From Legionella genomosp. 1 (GTDB lineage: Bacteria; Pseudomonadota; Gammaproteobacteria; Legionellales; Legionellaceae): a stretch of 35,613 nt of DNA. The notes below the pieces were generated by a model. The model had not been told where the DNA came from. It saw nothing but the letters and a program-made list of their open reading frames with translations, and made no database searches. Numbering within the stretch: position 1 is the stretch's first letter; the number at the start of each line of letters is the position of its first letter. A program made the position numbers and the translations under genes. The DNA lies in NCBI GenBank assembly GCA_945878975.1, contig CAMCUM010000024.1, positions 1 to 35,613 of the forward strand. The letters are read 5' to 3'. This document shows positions 24,499 to 31,626 of the stretch, piece by piece.

Positions 24499-25116
24499 AT
24501 GAAACCGATACTGTTAGATCTCCCTATGCCCATTCAAACAGAACGACTCTTAATACGCCCACCACAATTAGGTGACGGCAGTATCATCAATGCTGCTATT
24601 GTCGAATCTTATGACGTATTGAAATTGATGATGCCCTGGGCACAAACTATACCCAGTGTTGATGAGTCAGAAGAGTTTGTGAGACAAGCAGCGGCTAATT
24701 GGATTTTAAAGAAAAATGAAGAGCCTTATTTGAACCTATGGATTTTCCGGCAAGATACGATGGAATTTATTGGAGGAACTGGATTCCATCACATTAATTG
24801 GGAGATCCCCGCCTTTGAAACAGGTTATTGGCTTCATTCTAAACATCACAATCAAGGATTTGCAACAGAAGCCATACATGCTATAACTCAATATGCTTTT
24901 CTAAGACTACATGCCAAACGCATTGAAATCCGTTGTGATATAACTAATATTCGCAGTAAAAAAATACCTGAACGATTAGGTTTTCATTTTGAAGCAACAC
25001 TAAAAAACAACCGCATTAACCCACAGACGCAAGCACTTAGCGATACTCTCGTTTACGCTCTATATGATATAGATAATCTGCCATCATTATCCGTTCATTG
25101 GCCTACGTCGCCATGA
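24499..25116 (+). CDS. GNAT acetyltransferase, RimJ/RimL type
   Basis: A 205-aa N-acetyltransferase of the group that modifies protein N termini or small amines. Visible signatures are TERLLIRPPQLGDG near the N terminus, FIGGTGFHHINWEIPAFETG, GYWLHSKHHNQGFATEAIHA (acetyl-CoA-binding loop NQGFATEA at about 118) and EIRCDITNIRSKKIPERLGF with the typical Asn-x-x-Ser. The substrate is unknown. GGAAAAGACG precedes ATG 24499. Its stop overlaps the DUF167 gene as ATGA. It is one of five GNAT domains within 5 kb. Confidence 0.92.
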   Translation: MKPILLDLPMPIQTERLLIRPPQLGDGSIINAAIVESYDVLKLMMPWAQTIPSVDESEEFVRQAAANWILKKNEEPYLNLWIFRQDTMEFIGGTGFHHINWEIPAFETGYWLHSKHHNQGFATEAIHAITQYAFLRLHAKRIEIRCDITNIRSKKIPERLGFHFEATLKNNRINPQTQALSDTLVYALYDIDNLPSLSVHWPTSP

Positions 25117-25421
25117 ACGTGGCATGGTATATACAAGCTAATGGCATCATCACATTGAAAACATATGTACAACCTGGTGCAAAACATAATCAAATTACTG
25201 GTTTACACAATGATGTACTAAAAATCAGATTAACAACACCAGCCATTGAAGGACGCGCAAATGCGGCTCTTTTAAAATATATTGCTGAATTATTTGATGT
25301 TTCTCACGCTAATATTACACTAAAGCAAGGAGATACATCGCGCTATAAGACTATTGAAATTCATCATAGTCGCGTTAACCCTGATGATTTATTAATAAAT
25401 ATAAACGAGATGAAAGCATGA
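25113..25421 (+). CDS. yggU: DUF167 / YggU family protein
   Basis: A 102-aa small conserved protein of the YggU group, function unknown. Start ATG 25113 overlaps the GNAT stop (ATGA). TTG 25098 is less likely. The typical core is present: LKTYVQPGAKHNQITGLHND, LKIRLTTPAIEGRANAALLK and ITLKQGDTSRYKTIEI. This protein usually sits in the core genome beside yggT or proC. Its place among acetyltransferases here may mean a second copy or a rearranged locus. The stop overlaps the next GNAT gene as ATGA. Confidence 0.9.
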   Translation: MNVAWYIQANGIITLKTYVQPGAKHNQITGLHNDVLKIRLTTPAIEGRANAALLKYIAELFDVSHANITLKQGDTSRYKTIEIHHSRVNPDDLLININEMKA

Positions 25422-26323
25422 AAATTAGACAGCTCACGCAACAAGACTGGCAAGCTTTCAAAAATTTGCGCTTAGAAGCGTTAACGCAACACCCCGAAGC
25501 ATTTGGTTCGTCATTTGAGGAAGAATCAACATTAACTGACGTGGAGTTACAGCAAAGATTCAGTAGCTGCGATCTTTTTGGTGCGTTCGTTCATGATGAA
25601 CTCATTGGTTGCGCTGGTTTTTTTGTTTATTCTTCTGAAAAAATGTCTCATCGTGGCTGTTTATTTTCTATGTATACAAAAAAAGCACATCGAAATTCTG
25701 GTGTTGCTGATGCATTAATCAAAATAATTATCGCCCATGCAAAAACAAGCGTCATGCAATTACATATAACAGTGGTCACTACCAATCACATCGCCATACG
25801 TCTGTATCAAAACAACGGGTTTCATATTTATGGGACAGAGCCTCGCTCATTAAAAATTGGCGAACATTTTTATGATGAACATTTGATGGTTTTAGTGTTC
25901 TCTTCAAATCAATCGATATTACAGACCAATATAGAAACACCGGATGAGCAAGATATCAATTATTTAACGCATAGATTGAATGAAGAAACACCCTATAGAG
26001 ATGGTCCTAAACCGTTTGCTTTTTTTATTCGAGATAATGCGAACACCATTATCGCCGGGTGCAGTGGTGAAATAATGTTTGGTTCTATTTATACCGGATC
26101 ACTATGGGTACACCCTGCTTATCGCAAACAAGGACTGGCTAGACAACTCATGGAGAAAGTGCACCATCATGGCTATGCAATGGGATGCCATATCGCCAGC
26201 GTACTTACCATGAGCTTTCAATCAGCCCGTGGATTTTATGAAAAATTAGGCTATGAATGCGACTTAGAACGGCATGGTTATATTGGGAATTCGAGTTGTC
26301 TATTTTTGAAGAAACAACTGTAG
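25418..26323 (+). CDS. tandem two-domain GNAT acetyltransferase
   Basis: The 301-aa protein contains two GNAT domains in a row. The first (1-160) has RLEALTQHPEAFGSSFEEE and the CoA loop KKAHRNSGVADALI, then VTTNHIAIRLYQNNGFHIYG. The second (165-301) has IAGCSGEIMFGSIYTGSLWV, CoA loop HPAYRKQGLARQLMEKV, and QSARGFYEKLGYE. Both loops look usable. Tandem GNATs occur in aminoglycoside-type and mycothiol-synthase-type enzymes, but I cannot name a substrate. No frameshift joins the halves; the fusion is in frame with a short linker at about residues 155-170. It is co-translated with DUF167. Confidence 0.9.
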   Translation: MKIRQLTQQDWQAFKNLRLEALTQHPEAFGSSFEEESTLTDVELQQRFSSCDLFGAFVHDELIGCAGFFVYSSEKMSHRGCLFSMYTKKAHRNSGVADALIKIIIAHAKTSVMQLHITVVTTNHIAIRLYQNNGFHIYGTEPRSLKIGEHFYDEHLMVLVFSSNQSILQTNIETPDEQDINYLTHRLNEETPYRDGPKPFAFFIRDNANTIIAGCSGEIMFGSIYTGSLWVHPAYRKQGLARQLMEKVHHHGYAMGCHIASVLTMSFQSARGFYEKLGYECDLERHGYIGNSSCLFLKKQL

Positions 26324-26350
26324 TTTAGATAATTGAGAAATCATACTCCT

Positions 26351-26800
26351 ATGATAAAAAACATAACAATCATCGAAGACATCTTGGATGAGTTAAAAAC
26401 CGAAATAAACCAGCTACTTGGCTATCACGAAGGCATTCCGCGGATTAACTATGGGCCATGCGGTATTTTTGCCCAATTATTTTATGAAGCCTGGAATCAC
26501 CGATTTACAGAAAAAGTGCATATTTGTTTCGTCATGACCCTATCGCGCGATGAATGCGATCACGTTTTAATTAGGCTGCCATGGGGAGAACTGTATGATG
26601 GTGGTATTGGTGTACATACCGATAAGGTTCACCTACCAAAATTTATCATCGACGATATGATAGATTACGATCATGCTACATTGGAAAAATGGTCCTATGG
26701 ATTAGATCGAGCTTACCCAAGATTTTGCCCAAACTGGAACAAAGAGTCTATCAGCCAGATCATAAACAAGCATCTTGATCGTATCATGTTTCCAAAATAG
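26351..26800 (+). CDS. unknown protein with a Cys-His-Asp enzyme-like layout
   Basis: A 149-aa soluble protein (start ATG 26351; TTG 26333 is possible, and neither has a good ribosome binding site). A Cys in the motif NYGPCGIFAQLFYEAW (about 33-48), a His in DECDHVLIRLPWGELYDGGI (about 70) and the Asp in YDGG follow each other in the order and spacing seen in papain-like or transglutaminase-like enzymes. GPCG with a helix after it is typical of a nucleophile position. I do not recognise the family, so catalysis is inference. It ends 65 nt before the next gene and closes this sub-run. Confidence 0.72.
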   Translation: MIKNITIIEDILDELKTEINQLLGYHEGIPRINYGPCGIFAQLFYEAWNHRFTEKVHICFVMTLSRDECDHVLIRLPWGELYDGGIGVHTDKVHLPKFIIDDMIDYDHATLEKWSYGLDRAYPRFCPNWNKESISQIINKHLDRIMFPK

Positions 26801-26810
26801 TCACGAAAAC

Positions 26811-26854
26811 TTGATATAAAGTAAAAACAAATATATTATATGTTTTTACTTTAT
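26811..26854 (+). promoter_or_regulatory. promoter overlapped by a 39-nt palindrome (probable MarR operator)
   Basis: TTGATA (26811-26816) and TATTAT (26834-26839) with 17 nt between them form a good promoter for the SRPBCC-MarR genes. Arms of 14 nt (26816-26829 and 26841-26854, ATAAAGTAAAAACA and its exact complement) surround an 11-nt AT spacer, so the palindrome covers -35, spacer and -10. Binding of a dimeric repressor here would block RNA polymerase. The MarR protein in the same operon is the natural candidate, giving autoregulation. Operator assignment is inference. Confidence 0.65.
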
Positions 26855-26865
26855 GGAAGCGGATC

Positions 26866-27291
26866 ATGTGGGTAAGAGCGCACCATCAAATCGTTCAAGG
26901 CATTAGCAAAGAAGCTATTTGGCAAATATGGACCGATATTAATCATTGGCCATCTTGGCATGATGACCTAGACTATTGCAAAATGCATGGCGAATTTAAA
27001 GTGGGCAATCATTTTAAGTTAAAACCCAAAGGGGCATTTCCGGTTAAAATCACCTTAACAGAAGTTGAGGAACGCCAAAAATTTACTGATTGCACACGAT
27101 TTTTAGGCGCAAAAATGTATGCTACGCATACAATTGAGAAAACAGACGACGGTTTACGTCTCACTAACACATTAGTAGTAACCGGCCCACTCAAATGGTT
27201 ATGGATAAAATTAGTTGCCACTCATATTGCAGATACCATCCCTGATGAAATGAATGCGCTCATTACATTAGCGAGAAATGCGCATGTCTAA
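26866..27291 (+). CDS. SRPBCC (START/Bet v1-like) family protein
   Basis: A 141-aa lipid/ligand-binding fold protein. The polyketide-cyclase-like opening is VQGISKEAIWQIWTDINHWP followed by WHDDLDYCKMHGEFKVGNHF, then TEVEERQKFTDCTRF and a C-terminal long helix (WIKLVATHIADTIPDEMNAL). Such proteins bind hydrophobic small molecules, sometimes enzymatically. GGAAG lies before ATG 26866. It is directly behind a palindromic operator and overlaps the MarR gene, a pairing often seen for ligand-responsive small-molecule handling. Confidence 0.87.
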   Translation: MWVRAHHQIVQGISKEAIWQIWTDINHWPSWHDDLDYCKMHGEFKVGNHFKLKPKGAFPVKITLTEVEERQKFTDCTRFLGAKMYATHTIEKTDDGLRLTNTLVVTGPLKWLWIKLVATHIADTIPDEMNALITLARNAHV

Positions 27292-27736
27292 ATTACCGTT
27301 TGGATTTGAAAAACCTGAAGATAGCCCCGGTTTTTTATTGTGGCAAACAACGATGCTATGGCAACGTAAAATCAAAAAAACACTAGAACCGTATGCACTA
27401 TCTCACGCTCAATTTGTCATCATGGCCGTATTGTTATGGTTTGAAAAAAATCACTACGATATCACACAAACCACCATTATTACCTGGACTAAACTGGATA
27501 AGATGACCGTATCTCAATGTATCAAAAAATTGGTAACTCAGGGATTATTAACACGCGCTGAACACTCATTAGATACTCGTGCTAAAAATGTTGGGTTCAC
27601 TAACGCTGGAAAAAAACTAATCGAATCATTGATACCTATCATTGAAACCGTTGATAAGGAATTTTTTATATCGATACCTCAAGAAAATCAACAGTCTTTC
27701 ATGCAAACATTAAATAAGCTAGCAGCGCAGTCATGA
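27284..27736 (+). CDS. MarR-family transcriptional regulator
   Basis: A 150-aa winged-helix regulator: helical N terminus FLLWQTTMLWQRKIKKTLEP, HTH region LSHAQFVIMAVLLWFEK then LDKMTVSQCIKKLVTQGLLT, the wing with TRAEHSLDTRAKNVGFTNAG (conserved D-x-R), and a C-terminal dimer helix. Start ATG 27284 has GAGA about 7 nt upstream; ATG 27278 is possible. It overlaps the SRPBCC gene end by 8 nt and its own end overlaps the EVE gene (ATGA). It probably binds the palindrome at 26816-26854 and responds to a phenolic or lipophilic ligand. Confidence 0.9.
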   Translation: MSKLPFGFEKPEDSPGFLLWQTTMLWQRKIKKTLEPYALSHAQFVIMAVLLWFEKNHYDITQTTIITWTKLDKMTVSQCIKKLVTQGLLTRAEHSLDTRAKNVGFTNAGKKLIESLIPIIETVDKEFFISIPQENQQSFMQTLNKLAAQS

Positions 27737-28194
27737 TGGATAATCAGAGAAAATATTGGATCGGTGTCGCGTCAAAAGATCATGTCGCCAATGGCGTGAC
27801 ATTAGGGATCTGTCAATTTTGTCATGGAAAATCTGCCCCAGCAAAGCGCCTTCACAAGGGTGATGTGGTCATTTATTATTCGCCCAAACATACTATGGGG
27901 GAACCTAAGGCTTATCAAAAATTCACGGCCATTGGGATCGTCGATGACGATGCTCCCTTTCAAGTAGAAATGACCCCTGAATTTAAACCGATGCGCAGAT
28001 CTGTAACCTATTTAGATGCGCAACACATTGATATCAAGCCTTTGGTTGACATACTACCCTTCATTAAAAACAAACGGTCTTGGGGCTATACCTTTCGATA
28101 TGGCTTTTTAGAAATTGACCGAGAATCATTTCAAATCATTGCTGAAAAAATGCTAGGCTCTATCAAATTTGGAGAAATAGAAAACGAGTTCTAA
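27733..28194 (+). CDS. EVE-domain protein
   Basis: A 153-aa single-domain EVE protein (PUA-like fold). Typical stretches are KYWIGVASKDHVANGVT, RLHKGDVVIYYSPK, FTAIGIVDDDAPFQVEM, RRSVTYLDAQHIDIKPLV and WGYTFRYGFLEID. EVE and related YTH/ASCH domains bind modified bases in RNA or DNA, and EVE modules occur in modification-dependent restriction systems. No nuclease domain is fused or adjacent here, so a stand-alone sensor or RNA-binding role is equally likely. It is co-translated with MarR (4-nt overlap) and ends the plus-strand run, 9 nt from the convergent gene. Confidence 0.88.
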   Translation: MMDNQRKYWIGVASKDHVANGVTLGICQFCHGKSAPAKRLHKGDVVIYYSPKHTMGEPKAYQKFTAIGIVDDDAPFQVEMTPEFKPMRRSVTYLDAQHIDIKPLVDILPFIKNKRSWGYTFRYGFLEIDRESFQIIAEKMLGSIKFGEIENEF

Positions 28195-28203
28195 AGCAGA
28201 CTC

Positions 28204-28965
28204 TTATTCAGCAATTTCGTAATAAAAATTCTTAAAAAGCTCAAGAAATCCAATATTTTTGTACACATTAAGACCTACATCAGAAGCCTCTAAGAAACAA
28301 GCTTTAGCCTTTTGTTCCTTGGCTCGATTAAGTGCAGCAAGCATCAATGCAGTTGCATACCCATTACGTTGATACAGAGGACTGGTGGCAACATCATCTA
28401 TACGCGCATATCCTTCAATGATAGAAAGAGATAGCGAACAAACTACTTGATCTCCAATAAAACCAGAAAAATGATAAAGTTCCCCGCTCTTCTGAACAGC
28501 CAGTGAGTGTCTTTTAACGTAAACATCCGTAATTTCAGGAGTTGACTCAAATCCCAGCAATAATGGTAGCCCCCACTCTTCCAATGCATCGTCCATTTCT
28601 CTAACACGATACGATAAATCAGTACCTGGAGAATCAAGTCCATCAAGTAAATGAACCATCGCCATACCGTTGTCATTATGTATAAAATGCTGTTCCTTCA
28701 GCAAATGACCAACCCCAGCATTGTAATGATACTCAGGCATCAACAACGCCCAAGGCAATTGTTTGTCTGCATAAAAAACACGACATGACGACAAACTCTC
28801 AGGAAATGTTTGGCCTACAGCATGCACAATAACTGGGTTTAAATTTGCAGCTTTTACGCCCGTAACAAAGGTTGAAATATTATCATCACCCCAGCGCTCC
28901 GAACTAAGCATCTCAAAAAAATTGGCTTCAGCCAAACGAAATGCTTTTATTAATTGATTATTCAT
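28204..28965 (-). CDS. GNAT acetyltransferase with N-terminal extension
   Basis: A 253-aa protein. The C-terminal half (about 150-253) is a GNAT domain: GFIGDQVVCSLSLSIIEGYA, IDDVATSPLYQRNGYATALM (CoA loop YQRNGYATAL) and LEASDVGLNVYKNIGFLELF. The N-terminal 140 residues have no clear motif and may be a degenerate second GNAT domain. The substrate is unknown. The ribosome binding site is weak (GAGA about 10 nt before the ATG). It follows another GNAT gene on the same strand with a 32-nt gap. Confidence 0.87.
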   Translation of the reverse strand: MNNQLIKAFRLAEANFFEMLSSERWGDDNISTFVTGVKAANLNPVIVHAVGQTFPESLSSCRVFYADKQLPWALLMPEYHYNAGVGHLLKEQHFIHNDNGMAMVHLLDGLDSPGTDLSYRVREMDDALEEWGLPLLLGFESTPEITDVYVKRHSLAVQKSGELYHFSGFIGDQVVCSLSLSIIEGYARIDDVATSPLYQRNGYATALMLAALNRAKEQKAKACFLEASDVGLNVYKNIGFLELFKNFYYEIAE

Positions 28966-28997
28966 AATGTTATTCTCGATAGTGTATTTTAAGTAGC

Positions 28998-29465
28998 CTA
29001 TAAATTAATGCTCATAACCGTAACATCATGTGATAACAACGAGTCCATGCCTATGTGCTTCCAGCCCAATGAACAATAATAGTCAGGAAGGGTTGGATCA
29101 AAGGTGAGTAGATATAAAGTATCATGCCCCATTGTTTTAGCTTTATTTTTGATAGCATCCACCAATAATCGAGCAATACCCCGGCCTTGTACGGCTTTAT
29201 CTACGATTAAAGATCCCAACCAGGGTGTCAAATCCGGGCGAATACCATCATTGCCGCGCAAAGAACACATGCCAACAGGTTTGTTATTCTCTAACGCCAC
29301 AAAAGTAAGCGGTAACGTATCGTCATTTAAATGCTCATGAAACCGCGCCTCAACCCGCTCAATGGTAGCATCTGGCACCCAAATGCGTCCCAACAGCTCG
29401 TACCACATTGCTGCAAGCACTGGTATTTTATCAGAATGATGTTTTAGTAGTGCAATTTCAAGCAT
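28998..29465 (-). CDS. GNAT acetyltransferase, aminoglycoside-6'-type-like
   Basis: A 155-aa single-domain acetyltransferase. The signature VALENNKPVGMCSLRGNDGI then WLGSLIVDKAVQGRGIARLL (CoA loop QGRGIA) and LTFDPTLPDYYCSLGWKHIG resembles small-molecule N-acetyltransferases with broad substrates. Resemblance to AAC(6')-type enzymes is only general and resistance is not shown. GAGAG lies about 6 nt before the ATG. It is divergent from the APH-type kinase gene across 66 nt that include a small palindrome, AGAAT-GTGAT-ATTCT (29483-29497). Confidence 0.88.
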   Translation of the reverse strand: MLEIALLKHHSDKIPVLAAMWYELLGRIWVPDATIERVEARFHEHLNDDTLPLTFVALENNKPVGMCSLRGNDGIRPDLTPWLGSLIVDKAVQGRGIARLLVDAIKNKAKTMGHDTLYLLTFDPTLPDYYCSLGWKHIGMDSLLSHDVTVMSINL

Positions 29466-29531
29466 AACCGCTCTCTCGATAAAGAATGTGATATTCTAAA
29501 CCATCTTGATCGAACAACAAAAAAATTTCAA

Positions 29532-30437
29532 ATGACCGATAAGCACTTAGATATCAATGCCACACTCGTACGCCAGTTAATAGATACCCAGTTCCCACAA
29601 TGGAAAGATCTCCCTATTCGAGCGGTTGCAAAGAGCGGATGGGACAACCGAACCTTCCATTTGGGCGATCACATGCTTGTCCGCATGCCAAGCGCTGCTG
29701 ATTATGCATTACAAGTAGAAAAAGAGCAGCTCTGGCTTCCAAAACTAGCCCCCTTACTTCCTTTGCCCATTCCAGCGCCTTTGGCATTAGGAGAACCAAC
29801 CCAGAACTACCTTTGGCACTGGTCTATCTACCGGTGGCTTGAAGGCGAAGCCGCAGCATCTGCATCTATCGGCAATTTAAGTGACTTCGCTACAAGCCTA
29901 GGGCAGTTTCTTATGGCATTACAAAACATCGATACCACCAATGGTCCAGTAGCCGGACCTCATAGCTTCTATCGTGGCGGCGCATTGTCAATTTATGATA
30001 CTGAAACGAGACAAGCAATCGATACACTGAAAGATAAAATAGATACTGATACTGCAACAAGCGTTTGGGAAACAGCGCTTGCAACTCATTGGGATAAACC
30101 TCCAGTTTGGGTCCATGGAGACATCAGCACAGGAAATTTATTGGTAAAAAATGGACAGATCTCTGCCGTCATTGATTTCGGACAACTCTGTATTGGAGAT
30201 CCAGCTTGTGATCTAGCGATTGCCTGGACATTTTTCAAAAATGATAGTCGTAAAGCATTTCAAGCATCTCTCAATCTCGACACCAATACATGGGCTCGTG
30301 GTCGCGCATGGACACTATGGAAAGCATTGATTTGCGCTGCCGGTTTAGATCCCAATAATGCTGAGACTGCGCAATACTGGCGCATCATCGATGAAGTTAT
30401 CGCGGATCATAAGTCTAGACCTATACAAGATTATTGA
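29532..30437 (+). CDS. aminoglycoside phosphotransferase-family kinase
   Basis: A 301-aa APH/choline-kinase-fold protein. The Brenner-type loop VWVHGDISTGNLLV (D197, N202) and the metal-binding Asp in AVIDFGQLCIGDPACDLAIAW (D215) are intact. The N-terminal lobe has WDNRTFHLGDHMLVRMP. This subgroup includes enzymes that phosphorylate antibiotics (macrolide and aminoglycoside kinases) and metabolites, and I cannot assign a substrate. There is no Shine-Dalgarno sequence before ATG 29532, so translation may be weak or leaderless. It is divergent from a GNAT gene. Confidence 0.9.
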   Translation: MTDKHLDINATLVRQLIDTQFPQWKDLPIRAVAKSGWDNRTFHLGDHMLVRMPSAADYALQVEKEQLWLPKLAPLLPLPIPAPLALGEPTQNYLWHWSIYRWLEGEAAASASIGNLSDFATSLGQFLMALQNIDTTNGPVAGPHSFYRGGALSIYDTETRQAIDTLKDKIDTDTATSVWETALATHWDKPPVWVHGDISTGNLLVKNGQISAVIDFGQLCIGDPACDLAIAWTFFKNDSRKAFQASLNLDTNTWARGRAWTLWKALICAAGLDPNNAETAQYWRIIDEVIADHKSRPIQDY

Positions 30438-30495
30438 ACTGGGATACGCTAAAAATTTAATTCTTAGCTATCTCATAAACTTCAAAGGGGACACC

Positions 30496-30771
30496 ATGAA
30501 AAAAAAGGAACTGATTGATGCTATCAGCGCAACGGCAGGGCTGACTAAAAAAGATGCGGAAAATGCTTTAAATGCCGTAATGAGCTCCATCACCGACCTA
30601 CTTGCTAAAGGTGATTCTATTGTTCTGCCCGGCTTTGTAAGTATATCAGTGAAGAAACGTGCAGCACGAAAAGGGCGCAACCCTACCACAGGCGCACCAT
30701 TGAACATTCCAGCCAGAAATACCGTGAGCTTCAAAGCTGGTTCAAAACTGAAGGAAGCTATTAACGATTAA
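30496..30771 (+). CDS. HU-family DNA-binding protein
   Basis: A nucleoid protein that bends DNA as a dimer. Start ATG 30496 with AAGGGG 5 nt upstream gives the normal 91 aa (a longer frame upstream would add a non-homologous extension). KKELIDAISATAGLTKKDAE, LLAKGDSIVLPGFVSISV, RKGRNPTTGAPLNIPA (DNA-binding arm with its conserved Pro) and NTVSFKAGSKLKEAIN match HU. It lies alone among accessory genes rather than in a core context, so it may be an extra HU copy carried by the island. Confidence 0.95.
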   Translation: MKKKELIDAISATAGLTKKDAENALNAVMSSITDLLAKGDSIVLPGFVSISVKKRAARKGRNPTTGAPLNIPARNTVSFKAGSKLKEAIND

Positions 30772-30815
30772 TTCGGAGCATGATGGGAGAGAGGGTTGAG
30801 TATTGAGGAATATAA

Positions 30816-31385
30816 ATGAGTGCTTTATATTTTATAGCAGGTGCTAGTGGCAGTGGTAAGACGGCTATGATGATCGATTTGCAGAAAATCCTTGGTAATA
30901 CTATTGCTGTATATGATTTTGATAATATTGGTGTGCCGGATGATGCGGATAAAAAATGGCGTCAAGAATCTACGGAGAAATGGCTGCAAAAACTATTGAA
31001 GGATGGCAAGGATGCCTGCTTGCTTGGACAGATCGTTTTAGGTGAGATATTGGCATGCCCATCCGCGCATAAAGGAGATAAGATAAATTTCTGTCTTTTG
31101 GATGTCAGTGATTTTGAGCGGATTCAGCGATTAAAAAAACGTAATACCTATGGGGCCGATCAGAACATGCTGAATTGGGCGGCATGGTTGCGTATGCACC
31201 ATCAAGACCCGCAATGGATGCAACATGTTTTGAAAGATGATTGTTGGGATGGCCTGGATTTTAGTACGTGGGATAAACTAAATGACTGGGGTTCAGTGGC
31301 TAATGTAACGTTATTAGATACGACCGCGTCATCAATTCCGGAGATTGCCGCATCGGTTGGTGAATGGATTACAGATCAGCAATAA
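30816..31385 (+). CDS. P-loop kinase-like protein
   Basis: A 189-aa protein with a perfect Walker A motif GASGSGKT (residues 9-16) near the start, then an acidic DFDNIG stretch (about 34-39), consistent with small nucleotide-binding kinases. LLDVSDFERIQRLKKRN resembles the Arg-containing lid region of shikimate/adenylate-kinase-like proteins. No substrate can be named. GAGGA lies about 6 nt before ATG 30816, 44 nt after the HU gene, so the two may be cotranscribed. Confidence 0.82.
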   Translation: MSALYFIAGASGSGKTAMMIDLQKILGNTIAVYDFDNIGVPDDADKKWRQESTEKWLQKLLKDGKDACLLGQIVLGEILACPSAHKGDKINFCLLDVSDFERIQRLKKRNTYGADQNMLNWAAWLRMHHQDPQWMQHVLKDDCWDGLDFSTWDKLNDWGSVANVTLLDTTASSIPEIAASVGEWITDQQ

Positions 31386-31391
31386 TGATGA

Positions 31392-31517
31392 TTAAGAGTT
31401 TGACTTCTTGGAGTTTCTTTCATAAACATCTGCATGGCAAATGATGAATGGATTTTGTGTGGTTGCGTTACTTGTCGTATTATAGGCTTCAGGTATAAGC
31501 TGTGATTTCGTCGTCAT
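31392..31517 (-). CDS. possible 41-aa small protein
   Basis: A short open frame from ATG 31517 to TAA 31392 on the minus strand. The product, beginning MTTKSQLIPEAYNTTSNATT and ending in a basic KKSNS tail, is polar with no membrane helix. No Shine-Dalgarno sequence is present and no family is recognised. It lies just downstream of MATE on the same strand. It may be a real small gene, a remnant of a longer one, or chance. I see nothing else in the gap 31386-31626. Confidence 0.25.
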   Translation of the reverse strand: MTTKSQLIPEAYNTTSNATTQNPFIICHADVYERNSKKSNS

Positions 31518-31626
31518 AATTTATCTATATAAAATTGCTTCGATTAAATTTCTGCTGTCATTGAAGAAAGCACTGTTAAACAATGAATATTATCGCATAG
31601 CCACTCCACATTATTAGCGGGCGGGG

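Noticed and set aside
30358-30495. N-terminal extension of the HU gene
   Set aside because: The extension overlaps the kinase gene end, is not HU-like, and a good ribosome binding site precedes the internal ATG at 30496.
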